Origin: Aequorivita iocasae
GTDB taxonomy: Bacteria; Bacteroidota; Bacteroidia; Flavobacteriales; Flavobacteriaceae
Assembly: GCF_016757735.1 (NCBI RefSeq)
Contig: NZ_CP068439.1
Location: forward strand, 1,426,001-1,490,000
Length of the DNA: 64,000 nt
Direction: 5' to 3'
A program made the translations under genes and the position numbers. Under the pieces are notes generated by a model. That model saw only the letters and a program-made list of their open reading frames with translations, was not told the DNA's origin and did not search any database. Shown here piece by piece: positions 9,906 through 17,264 of the stretch. Position 1 is the first letter of the stretch. The number at the start of each line of letters is the position of its first letter.

Positions 9906-9920
9906 CCCGCCATTAATTAA
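8919..9920 (+). CDS. PorP/SprF family type IX secretion outer-membrane protein
   Basis: The ATG at 8919, eight bases after the stop of the surface protein, gives 333 residues and a clear signal peptide (MSIKRIPLILLLLTSLYGFSQ). The mature protein begins with the family pattern DGIPVYSDYLSDNLYLLHPSMAG and RLTARQQW, followed by alternating beta strands ending in an aromatic-rich strand (HQITLGYDFLGG), as expected for a 14-strand outer-membrane barrel of the PorP/SprF family. SprF in Flavobacterium johnsoniae is needed for export of the adhesin SprB, and paralogues often sit beside SprB-like genes. This gene therefore probably encodes the dedicated partner of the preceding adhesin, attaching the secreted protein to the cell surface. 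Its 3' two-thirds share the high GC of the upstream gene. Confidence 0.9.
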   Translation: MSIKRIPLILLLLTSLYGFSQDGIPVYSDYLSDNLYLLHPSMAGAATHNQLRLTARQQWFDQDEAPNLQTVSFNARLGQRSGVGAIFYNDQNGYHSQTGGYLTYAHHIMFSRSEADLNQLSFGLSAGLTQSRLDETNFDLSDFDPVIGGIIQSTSYFNVDAGLSYNFLDFSGHFTVKNIIFQNRSIYTEKYEPNNQRKYLVSAAYAIGGYGADWSYEPSFLFQWAERTGEQAVDVNFKAYRAMDFGQLWGGLSYRRSLDGAEYLNGEEVKAQKLQWFTPILGVNYKNFMFAYTYSYQAGNVRFESGGFHQITLGYDFLGGRPEPYDCNCPAIN

Positions 9921-9941
9921 GAAAAACATAATTAAAATTGA

Positions 9942-9975
9942 AATGCCTGAAACTTAATTAAAAGTATCAGGCATT
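9942..9975. terminator. Bidirectional terminator between the PorP/SprF and vWA genes
   Basis: AATGCCTGA at 9942-9950 pairs with TCAGGCATT at 9967-9975, followed on the plus strand by a T run and preceded by A-rich sequence. It lies between two convergent genes, so it probably serves both. Confidence 0.75.
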
Positions 9976-9992
9976 TTTTATTTCTAAGAAAA

Positions 9993-11147
9993 CTATTCCC
10001 AGGTATATTTCTTTTTTTTGGCTTGCTTTTTAATAGCTTGCACCATTGCACTTTCCAAACCGTTGTTTGTTTCTTTTGTGGTTTCGGCAATGTATTTTCG
10101 GCGTTGCTCGTTCAGTTTCATTATTTTATTTTGAATTTTTTCTCTTTCCAAACGTTTTGCTTCAAGATATTTTTTTATTTCGGATGAAGTTTTCCCTTTT
10201 AATTCCTGCGGTAATTCTTCTTTCTTTAATTTTTCATAGCTGAAGTCGGCTTCCTTTTCAGCGTCTACCAAATCCCAAGTGCTGTTGGTATATAAATGGC
10301 TTCCTTTTGATACTGTCCTGCTCACTGCATTTTCCTTGCTATATTCTGCGGCATTGGCATCTTGTTCTTCCTGGATTCGGCTTTTGTCTTTTCCTTTACT
10401 TCCATAAGGCACATAGGTGTTGTTGAGCTTTAAATTTAGTTGAATAATAATGTCGTCGTATGGCGAAGGTACATATACTGTATGCTGGTTTTGGTTTATC
10501 GCCATATAATCTCCGTAAGTAAGTTGAGCCCCATCTTTCCAATGGCTATCAATTCCGTGTGTGTAATCGCCACAAAAAATAGTATTAACAATTACCCCCT
10601 TCTCCTTGGCAATCGTAGCGGCATCTTTATAATTTATATTTCCTTGTGTAAAGGGCTCATTTCCGGCTATAAAAACCATTTTTAAATCGTCGTCTTCATT
10701 GCCCCAATCAAGTTTGCTCAACGATTCTTGGATTACGGCCCCACAATATTCGCTACCGCCATTGGTGGTTAAAGAAAAAAGTTCTTTTGAAACATCATCC
10801 AAGTCTTCCGTAAAACTTAAAATTTTGCGAATGTAATTGTCCCGCGAACTCAAATTATCGTTGCCGTATTCGTACAACGCTATCAGAAGTTTGGGACGCT
10901 CGTTTCGGCATTTGGCATAGCTCAACTCGTTTACAATTTCCCAAAGCTGTGCCTTGGCTTGGTCTATCAATCCGTCCATGCTATTGCTGGTATCCAAGAG
11001 TAAGGCCACTTTAATATAATGTTCTTTTTTAACGGGTTGTGTTTCTACGGTTGCCAAAAGTTGCTGTTCCGGCTTTTTGTTTTCGGCTTTGCAAGAAATG
11101 TTCATCGTAAAGGCCGCGAAGATTAAAATGATCTGTAACATTTTCAT
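9993..11147 (-). CDS. vWA-domain lipoprotein with charged C-terminal region
   Basis: A 384-residue protein starting with a lipoprotein signal (MKMLQIILIFAAFTMNISC, cysteine at 19). Residues about 45-240 form a von Willebrand factor A domain: VALLLDTSNSMDG carries the DxSxS metal-site (MIDAS) motif, and TTNGGSEYCGAV and VFIAGNEPF provide further strands and loop ligands. After residue 250 the protein is highly charged and helical (EKLKKEELPQ, YLEAKRLEREKIQ), a probable coiled-coil segment. The vWA fold suggests metal-dependent protein binding at the envelope; the partner is unknown. The gene is divergent from the histidine kinase gene and separated from it by 211 bp in which no clear promoter or RNA was seen. 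Confidence 0.85.
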   Translation of the reverse strand: MKMLQIILIFAAFTMNISCKAENKKPEQQLLATVETQPVKKEHYIKVALLLDTSNSMDGLIDQAKAQLWEIVNELSYAKCRNERPKLLIALYEYGNDNLSSRDNYIRKILSFTEDLDDVSKELFSLTTNGGSEYCGAVIQESLSKLDWGNEDDDLKMVFIAGNEPFTQGNINYKDAATIAKEKGVIVNTIFCGDYTHGIDSHWKDGAQLTYGDYMAINQNQHTVYVPSPYDDIIIQLNLKLNNTYVPYGSKGKDKSRIQEEQDANAAEYSKENAVSRTVSKGSHLYTNSTWDLVDAEKEADFSYEKLKKEELPQELKGKTSSEIKKYLEAKRLEREKIQNKIMKLNEQRRKYIAETTKETNNGLESAMVQAIKKQAKKKKYTWE

Positions 11148-11358
11148 AATTGTTTTTTTAATGATTTTATAACGATATAAACCTAGAGCAAACTTTTACC
11201 ACAAAAAAGCAACTATTAGGAAGCGGCTATTCTTATTTGGTGAAAAGTAGTTATGGGTGAGTGAAGTATTCTTTTTTATGTTGTGCGGAAGCTATTTCAG
11301 AAAAACGTAATTTTAGGCATTGCCGCAAAGTGCGTATGTTTACCGTTTTAATACTGAA

Positions 11359-13551
11359 ATGAAAAACCTTCTTTTTCTTCTTTTGATTGCTATTTTTTGT
11401 TCCACTGAAAGCTTTTCACAGGTTAAGCGGCAATCGGAAAACAGGCCTTTTATGTTAAAAGGCGAAGTGATTGACGGCGAAACAAATATGCCAATTTCAA
11501 AAGTAAATGTGGAAATTTTAGGGGGGCAATATACCACAACAAACATGTCGGGACGGTTTTCTATTTCAGCAAAAATTGGTGACGAGTTGGTAATAAAAAG
11601 TGATGATTTTGTCACCGTTTATTACACTGTCTTAAAAGATGATTTTATAACCGTACGGGTAGAAAAAGCAAAAGGCGAGAGCGAACCGGTGGTGGCTAAA
11701 AGCCCCAAATCTACTACACAGGCAGATTTCAGCGTGTATTTGGACTCTGCAAAATTCTTTCTAAAAAAAGATGCACAGAAAAGTATTGAGTACGTAACCC
11801 GCGCCTTGGAACCCAGACGTAATAAAACAATCACAAAAAAGGAAAACAGCCAGGCTTTTGAAACGCTGGGCGATATAAATCTTTTTTGGAACCAACCCGA
11901 TCTGGCGGTTGATAATTACAAAAGAAGCTTACAAAATCTGCCGAGTACGGACGTTTCAATTAAATTGGCAAAAGCATTTGCGCAGAATAAAAATTATCAG
12001 GAAAGCATTTCAGCATTTCAGAATTTATTGAAAGGCAATCTTTCGGCTTATCAAAAAGTGGAAGTTTACGAAGGTCTGGGCGATACCTATAAAGCCATTG
12101 GCGATGGCGTGAAAAGTGTTTTCAATTATCAAAAAGCATTGGACGCAGCTAAAGAAAACAATATCAGCCCGAAAATTACAAACCTGAATTCCAAAATAGG
12201 TGAAGCCTATGCACAAAGCGGGGCATTGAACGAAGCGGAAGAATATTTTGATAATTCCCTGAAACTTGCAAAAAGAGAAAACAAACAACGCGCGGTTTCC
12301 GAAAAAAACAAAGTTGCTGATTTTTACAACCAAAACCGGGAATATGAGAAGGAAATCCAACTGCGTGAAGAAACCCTGCAAGAATTAAATACCATGGGAA
12401 ACGGTGCTTCAACTGAGGACGAAGCGCTCACTCCACAACGCCAAAACTATAAAATTGCAAATGCTTTTGTAGCTCAGGAAAAATATCAACAGGCTATTCC
12501 ATATCTTGAAAAAAGTATTGCAGAAGCGGATAAACAAGAAGATTTGGTAGTTCAAAAAGATGCGACCCGAAAGCTTTCTGAAATCTATCGGGATATTGGC
12601 GAGTTTGACAAAGCCACAGAAAGTTATCAGCGTTACGTAGAAGTAGTAGATGAACTCTACGTTAAAAAGGAACAGGAAATTAGCCAAGCGGCACGTTTCA
12701 GTAAAGAAATTACACAAAAACAGAATCGTATTGCCAGCCTCGAAAACGATCGTAAACTAAACGAAAGCCGCTATAAACTAGCTTTTGAAAACCAAGAATT
12801 GATTGAAAGAAATAGCCAAATTCAAAAATGGGTTATCGGATCTTTGATTGTTATCGTTCTTCTTTTAATTTTTGCTGCCTACGCACAGTATAAAAATGTG
12901 AAACAGCAAAAATTTGCCAATAATATTTTGGCACTGAAATCACTCAGATCACAAATGAACCCGCATTTTATCTTTAATGCGCTTAATTCCGTGAACAGCT
13001 TTATTTCGGTAAATGACGAGCGTACCGCCAATAAATATTTGACCGATTTTTCACTATTGATGCGTTCGGTTTTGGAAAACAGCGAAGAGGATTTTATTCC
13101 GTTGGAAAAGGAAATTGAACTGCTGGAGCTTTATGTGAAGCTGGAACATTTTAGGTTTAAGGATAAATTTGACTATAAAATTTCTGTGGACGAAAACATA
13201 CAAATGAATGAATTTGTAATTCCGCCCATGTTGCTTCAGCCATACGTAGAAAATGCCGTGTGGCACGGACTTCGCTACAAGGAGGAGAAAGGTTTGTTGG
13301 AAATAAACTTTCAGCAAATAGATTCCGAAACCATAAAAATATCCATTATTGATGATGGTATCGGCCGCACGAAATCTGGAGCGTTTAAAACCGAAAACCA
13401 AAAGAAGCAAAAATCAAAAGGAATGGGAAATACCCAAAAACGGATTGCTATTTTGAATGAAATGTACAAAGACAAAGTAGATGTGAAAGTTGAAAATGTT
13501 TTTGAAAATAATGAAGGAACCAGAGTGGAACTTATATTAAAGAAAGATTGA
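11359..13551 (+). CDS. TPR sensor histidine kinase of the LytS/His_kinase type
   Basis: The ATG at 11359 opens on a signal peptide (MKNLLFLLLIAIFCSTESFSQ), giving 730 residues. A carboxypeptidase-regulatory-like beta domain (about 30-95, FMLKGEVIDGETNMPISKVNV) is followed by TPR-like helices (about 150-470), a single membrane span (about 490-510, WVIGSLIVIVLLLIFAAYA), the His_kinase motif LRSQMNPHFIFNALNS with phospho-acceptor H536, and a HATPase domain (LLQPYVENAVWHGL, DDGIGR, KGMGNTQKRI). The TPR part would lie in the periplasm and sense a protein or envelope signal, with the kinase in the cytosol. The stop codon overlaps the start of the regulator gene, so the two form one unit. The signal is unknown. 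Confidence 0.93.
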   Translation: MKNLLFLLLIAIFCSTESFSQVKRQSENRPFMLKGEVIDGETNMPISKVNVEILGGQYTTTNMSGRFSISAKIGDELVIKSDDFVTVYYTVLKDDFITVRVEKAKGESEPVVAKSPKSTTQADFSVYLDSAKFFLKKDAQKSIEYVTRALEPRRNKTITKKENSQAFETLGDINLFWNQPDLAVDNYKRSLQNLPSTDVSIKLAKAFAQNKNYQESISAFQNLLKGNLSAYQKVEVYEGLGDTYKAIGDGVKSVFNYQKALDAAKENNISPKITNLNSKIGEAYAQSGALNEAEEYFDNSLKLAKRENKQRAVSEKNKVADFYNQNREYEKEIQLREETLQELNTMGNGASTEDEALTPQRQNYKIANAFVAQEKYQQAIPYLEKSIAEADKQEDLVVQKDATRKLSEIYRDIGEFDKATESYQRYVEVVDELYVKKEQEISQAARFSKEITQKQNRIASLENDRKLNESRYKLAFENQELIERNSQIQKWVIGSLIVIVLLLIFAAYAQYKNVKQQKFANNILALKSLRSQMNPHFIFNALNSVNSFISVNDERTANKYLTDFSLLMRSVLENSEEDFIPLEKEIELLELYVKLEHFRFKDKFDYKISVDENIQMNEFVIPPMLLQPYVENAVWHGLRYKEEKGLLEINFQQIDSETIKISIIDDGIGRTKSGAFKTENQKKQKSKGMGNTQKRIAILNEMYKDKVDVKVENVFENNEGTRVELILKKD

Positions 13552-14282
13552 TGAAACTGAACGCAATAATCGTAGAAGACGAAGAAACAAGCCGAGAAAT
13601 CCTAAGGAATTATTTGGCAAAATACTGCCCTAATATTGTCTTGAAAGGTGAGGCTGCAAACGTAGATGATGCTTTGGTTTTAATTCGAAACAACAACTTG
13701 GATGTTGTTTTCCTCGATGTGGAAATGCCCTACGGAAATGCGTTTGATTTGCTGGACAAAGTTGGCGACCGCCAGTTTGAAACAGTTTTTGTAACCGCCT
13801 ACAATCATTATGCAATGGATGCGCTTAATGCCCATGCGTCTTATTATCTGTTGAAACCAATTTCCATCGATAAGTTAATTGAAGCAGTTGATTATGTACA
13901 GGAAATTAAAGAAAGGGAAAACACGCTTCAGAATTCAATTTTAAAGCCGCTACAAACGCAAATAGCCGGAAAGATGACCATTCCACTACAAAACGGTTTT
14001 GAAGTGCTGCAAATGGAAGATATACTCTACTGCCAGGCAGATGACAATTATACACAGATCTATTTGAAGAAAGGAAAGCGATTGGTGAGCAAAACATTGA
14101 AGTATTTTGAAGATTCACTTTCGGAAAGCGGTTTTGCCCGCGTTCATAAATCCTATCTGGTGAATGTGAACGAAATTACCGAATACAAAAAAGGAAAGGG
14201 TGGGAGCGTGGTGCTTTCCAGTGGAAAGGAAATAATGGTGAGCCCTTCCCGAAAGAAGGATTTGCTGGCTTATTTCGGATAG
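13551..14282 (+). CDS. LytTR-family response regulator
   Basis: The ATG at 13551 shares one base with the stop of the histidine kinase gene (TGATG), a translational coupling arrangement. The 243-residue protein has a receiver domain (residues 1-120: acidic EDEE at 9-12, phospho-acceptor D56 in VVFLDVEMP, T/A switch near VTAYNHYA, and KP in LLKPIS) and a LytTR DNA-binding domain (about 140-243; GFEVLQMEDILYCQADDNYT, FARVHKSYLVNVNEI). It is the cognate regulator of the upstream LytS-type kinase. LytTR proteins bind direct repeats in promoters, but no target site was identified here. Confidence 0.95.
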   Translation: MKLNAIIVEDEETSREILRNYLAKYCPNIVLKGEAANVDDALVLIRNNNLDVVFLDVEMPYGNAFDLLDKVGDRQFETVFVTAYNHYAMDALNAHASYYLLKPISIDKLIEAVDYVQEIKERENTLQNSILKPLQTQIAGKMTIPLQNGFEVLQMEDILYCQADDNYTQIYLKKGKRLVSKTLKYFEDSLSESGFARVHKSYLVNVNEITEYKKGKGGSVVLSSGKEIMVSPSRKKDLLAYFG

Positions 14283-14299
14283 AAGTTAAAAGCTAAAAG

Positions 14300-14328
14300 T
14301 TGAAAGAATTTAATTGTTACTATTTTTG
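14300..14328 (+). promoter_or_regulatory. Candidate Bacteroidota promoter for the gamma-carbonic anhydrase gene
   Basis: TTG at 14300-14302 and TATTTTTG at 14321-14328 are 18 bases apart and match the TTG / TAnnTTTG pattern of the primary sigma factor in Bacteroidota. The start codon lies 44 bases downstream. Confidence 0.55.
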
Positions 14329-14372
14329 AAATTTGAAAACTCAAACCTAAAATCTGAAACCAGAAAGAAACA

Positions 14373-14885
14373 ATGATACTAAAACCCGTAAACGGAAAAC
14401 AGCCACAAATCCCCGAAGATTGCTTTATCGCTGAAAACGCCACAATTGTAGGAGATGTGGTGATGGGCAATGAATGCAGCGTTTGGTTTAATGCCGTAAT
14501 TCGTGGCGATGTGCATTTTATCAAAATGGGAAATAAAGTGAACGTGCAGGACGGCGCAGTAATTCACTCAACGTACAAAACTTCACCGACAACGATTGGA
14601 AATAATGTGTCCATCGGGCATAATGCTATTGTGCATGGCTGTACCATTCACGACAATGTATTGATTGGTATGGGAAGCATTGTTATGGACGATTGCGTTG
14701 TGGAAATCAACACTATTATTGCGGCGGGTGCGGTTGTTTCAAAAAGTACCCGAGTGGAAAGCGGAAGTATTTATGCGGGGATTCCGGCAAGGAAAATTAA
14801 AGACATAAGTCCAGAACTTACCAAAGGGGAGATAGAACGAATAGCCAATAATTATGTAATGTATTCTTCTTGGTTTAAGGAATAA
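14373..14885 (+). CDS. Gamma-class carbonic anhydrase-like protein (YrdA/PaaY family)
   Basis: A 170-residue left-handed beta-helix protein built of hexapeptide repeats (IVGDVVMG, VWFNAVIRGDVH, IGNNVSIGHNAIVHG, VLIGMGSIVMD). The three histidines expected to bind zinc or iron across subunits are visible: one in AVIHSTY and two in SIGHNAIVHG. The C-terminal helix (SPELTKGEIERIANNYVMYSSWF) packs against the helix in trimers. Members hydrate CO2 or act as thioesterases or acyltransferases, so the exact activity is uncertain. It converges on the glutamate racemase gene with one base between the stop codons. Confidence 0.88.
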   Translation: MILKPVNGKQPQIPEDCFIAENATIVGDVVMGNECSVWFNAVIRGDVHFIKMGNKVNVQDGAVIHSTYKTSPTTIGNNVSIGHNAIVHGCTIHDNVLIGMGSIVMDDCVVEINTIIAAGAVVSKSTRVESGSIYAGIPARKIKDISPELTKGEIERIANNYVMYSSWFKE

Positions 14886-14886
14886 A

Positions 14887-15678
14887 TTAAAAGTCTTTTT
14901 TTTCTACGGAAATTTTTTCGGCATGCTCTTTCAACAGAAATTTTAAAGTGTCAGTTTCGGCATTTGTAAAAAATTGAAGATTGGGTGGAGTGTTTTCTTT
15001 TCGAAGCATATCGAGGCTTTGAAGTACTGTTTTGGTTTGTCGGGCAACTGCCTCGCCAGAATCTATAATCTTTACATTGGGGGGGAGAATATCTTTCAGC
15101 TTTGGGATAATATAAGGGTAGTGGCTGCAGCCCAAAACTAAATAATCAATATTTGCTGCAATCATTGGCTTGGTATGTTTTTGCAAAAGCGAGTGCATTT
15201 CGATTCCATCAAGATTTCCAGCTTCAATTAAGGGAACGAGGCCTTCTCCAATTATTTCAACCACGTTTATATCTTTTGTAAATTCCTGTGTGGTTTTACT
15301 GAAGAGCGCACTGCTTAATGTTCCTTTGGTAGCTAAAATTCCAATGCTTTTTGTAGTGGTTTGCAGGGCTGCCGGTTTTATGGCAGGTTCTATTCCTATA
15401 ATAGGAATATTATACTTTTTCCGAAGTGTGGAAATGGAATTTGTGGTAGCGGTGTTGCAGGCTACTACAATAATTTTAGCTCCCATCTCAATTAGTTTTT
15501 CAGTGTTCTTAATACTGAGTTTCGTAATTTCTTCAGCAGATTTATTTCCATATGGAGCATTTTTACTATCCGCTAGATAGATTGTATGTTCCAATGGCAG
15601 TAGTTTGTAGATTTCTTGCCAAATGGAAGAACCCCCAACTCCAGAATCAAAAATACCTATGGGATTGTTTTTTACCAT
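14887..15678 (-). CDS. murI: Glutamate racemase
   Basis: A 263-residue cofactor-independent racemase that makes D-glutamate for peptidoglycan in the cytosol. The N-terminal motif IGIFDSGVGG holds the conserved Asp, and the two catalytic cysteines are C74 in VVACNTATTN and C184 in VLGCSHYPY. NAPYG and GIEPAIKPA are further family motifs. Length is normal. A terminator between this gene and the envelope operon upstream suggests independent transcription. Confidence 0.97.
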   Translation of the reverse strand: MVKNNPIGIFDSGVGGSSIWQEIYKLLPLEHTIYLADSKNAPYGNKSAEEITKLSIKNTEKLIEMGAKIIVVACNTATTNSISTLRKKYNIPIIGIEPAIKPAALQTTTKSIGILATKGTLSSALFSKTTQEFTKDINVVEIIGEGLVPLIEAGNLDGIEMHSLLQKHTKPMIAANIDYLVLGCSHYPYIIPKLKDILPPNVKIIDSGEAVARQTKTVLQSLDMLRKENTPPNLQFFTNAETDTLKFLLKEHAEKISVEKKDF

Positions 15679-15715
15679 GGCGTAAATGTAGCCAATATGT
15701 TGAAATTAGAACATA

Positions 15716-15747
15716 AAAAAACTGCCCGCGATAACGGGCAGTTTTTA
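15716..15747. terminator. Terminator of the bamA-ompH operon
   Basis: ACTGCCCG at 15721-15728 pairs with CGGGCAGT at 15735-15742, with A runs on one side and T runs on the other. It lies 25 bases beyond the stop of the last OmpH gene on the minus strand. Confidence 0.9.
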
Positions 15748-15771
15748 AAAAATTTTCTTTTTAAAAAAGAA

Positions 15772-16281
15772 TTACATTCCCAATTCTTTTTTTACATCAG
15801 CCATTAGATCTTTACCATCGGCAAGGATTACACCGCTACCCATGGTTGAGTCCAACACATATTGATATCCTTGGGCTTTTGCTACTTTTTGAATTGTAGC
15901 TTGTGCTTTTTCTAGAATTGGCTTAAAGATATCTGTTCTTTTCTTGTCTAAATCCTGCAAAGCTTGCTGTCTGTAAGCTTGAATGTTATCCTGCATTCCC
16001 TGAACCTCCTGGAATCTTTTTTGGTTTTCTTCATCAGACTTACCCGCAGCTTCAGCATCGTACTGCTTCATTTTGGTTTCTAGCTCTTTCGCCATAGCCT
16101 TAATTTCAGTATCATAAGTTTTTTGTACTTTTTCCAATTGGCTCTGTGCAGCTTTATATTCCGGCATAGCCTCTATAAGCTCCTGTGCATTAATGTGTGC
16201 AATCTTGGATTGGGCGTTTACAAAACTTGTAGCTCCCACAAATAGCGCAATTGCAACTAAAACTAATTTCATTTTTTTCAT
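15772..16281 (-). CDS. OmpH/Skp-like periplasmic chaperone, short paralogue
   Basis: A 169-residue protein with a signal peptide cleaved near VNAQ (residue 24), followed by the OmpH opening strand KIAHINAQELIEAMPEYKAA. It continues as a long coiled coil (about 45-125) and returns to a strand region (YQYVLDSTMGSGVILADGKDL). Skp/OmpH proteins form trimers whose coiled-coil arms hold unfolded outer-membrane proteins during transit to the Bam complex. It is the last gene of the bamA operon and lies 62 bp after a longer paralogue. An alternative start three codons in (16272) cannot be excluded. Confidence 0.93.
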   Translation of the reverse strand: MKKMKLVLVAIALFVGATSFVNAQSKIAHINAQELIEAMPEYKAAQSQLEKVQKTYDTEIKAMAKELETKMKQYDAEAAGKSDEENQKRFQEVQGMQDNIQAYRQQALQDLDKKRTDIFKPILEKAQATIQKVAKAQGYQYVLDSTMGSGVILADGKDLMADVKKELGM

Positions 16282-16343
16282 TGTAAGTGTATTAAATTTA
16301 AGTGTTATTTTTTAAGCGTTGTTTATTTTAATCTGAAAAGTAA

Positions 16344-17225
16344 TTATTGGCCATCTCCGCCTTCTTGCTCTTCATTTCTGCCCTCAGGTGTATTGTTTCT
16401 ATTTTGGCGGGCATTCATGATAGAATCTCTTCTCTGTTCTCTTTCCTCAATTAAACGCTGTCTGCGTTCTTCAAATTCTGCTTTCTTGGCAGCGCGTATT
16501 GAATCGCGTTCTTTTTGGCGCTGGGCCATCATTTCCTCGCGCTCTGTTTTTTTAGCTTCCACTAATTTTTCGCGCTCTTCCTGTTTTTCTTGGATGGCTT
16601 TTTCCCTTTCGGTAATAGCTCCATCTTCTTCGGCTGTAAGTGCTTCCCGGCGCTCTATCTCGCGTTCTTCTTTTTTATTGGCTGCTTGAACTCTTCTGCC
16701 AGCACGTTCAATGCTACGTAGAACTAAATCGCTTATGTCGTTTCTTTTGGCGGCAAAAAGCATAACCACATCTGCAGATTTATCAAAGATGAAGTCGTAT
16801 TTTTTATTTTCCGCAATTTCTTGAACTATGTTGAAAACCTGATCTTGGATGGGCTGTACGAGTTGTCTTCTTTGAATCATCAAATCGCCATTTGGTCCAA
16901 AACGATCCTGTTGGTATTGAAGCATTTCATCTTCCTTGATTTTTATTTCCTCTTCTCTTTCATCGATCAATTCTTTGGTAAGGAGCACCCTTTCGTTCGC
17001 AAGGTTTAGCTTCATTTGATCAATTTCTTTTTGTTTTTTTTCGATGTCCTGTTTCCAGCGCTGAACTTTTCCTTCCAATTGGATGGAAGCTTCTTTATAT
17101 TCTGGAACACTTTCAAGAATATATTCCATATCAATATATCCTATGCGAACGCCTCTTTGAGCTTCAGCCATAAAGGTGAAGCAAAAAAGAAAAAAGGTAA
17201 AAATTAGTATTTTTTTTGTCTTCAT
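16344..17225 (-). CDS. OmpH/Skp-like periplasmic chaperone with charged C-terminal extension
   Basis: This 293-residue paralogue begins with a signal peptide ending near MAEAQ, then RIGYIDMEYILESVPEYKEA and the coiled-coil arms, returning near residue 150 (YDFIFDKSADVVMLFAA). Unlike a normal OmpH protein (about 160-180 residues) it continues for about 110 residues of Glu/Arg/Lys-rich sequence (REIERREALTAEEDG, EREQRRDSIMNARQNRNN). The extension is probably a long helix and may contact periplasmic or peptidoglycan partners, but its role is unknown. It lies directly downstream of bamA in the same operon, which fits a chaperone role in outer-membrane protein assembly. Confidence 0.92.
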   Translation of the reverse strand: MKTKKILIFTFFLFCFTFMAEAQRGVRIGYIDMEYILESVPEYKEASIQLEGKVQRWKQDIEKKQKEIDQMKLNLANERVLLTKELIDEREEEIKIKEDEMLQYQQDRFGPNGDLMIQRRQLVQPIQDQVFNIVQEIAENKKYDFIFDKSADVVMLFAAKRNDISDLVLRSIERAGRRVQAANKKEEREIERREALTAEEDGAITEREKAIQEKQEEREKLVEAKKTEREEMMAQRQKERDSIRAAKKAEFEERRQRLIEEREQRRDSIMNARQNRNNTPEGRNEEQEGGDGQ

Positions 17226-17264
17226 ATTATTTGGTTGTTGTTTAAGAAAATATCGTGCCAGTTT

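Noticed and set aside
13054-13410. Minus-strand open frame of 118 codons inside the histidine kinase
   Set aside because: The sense frame carries kinase motifs throughout this stretch.
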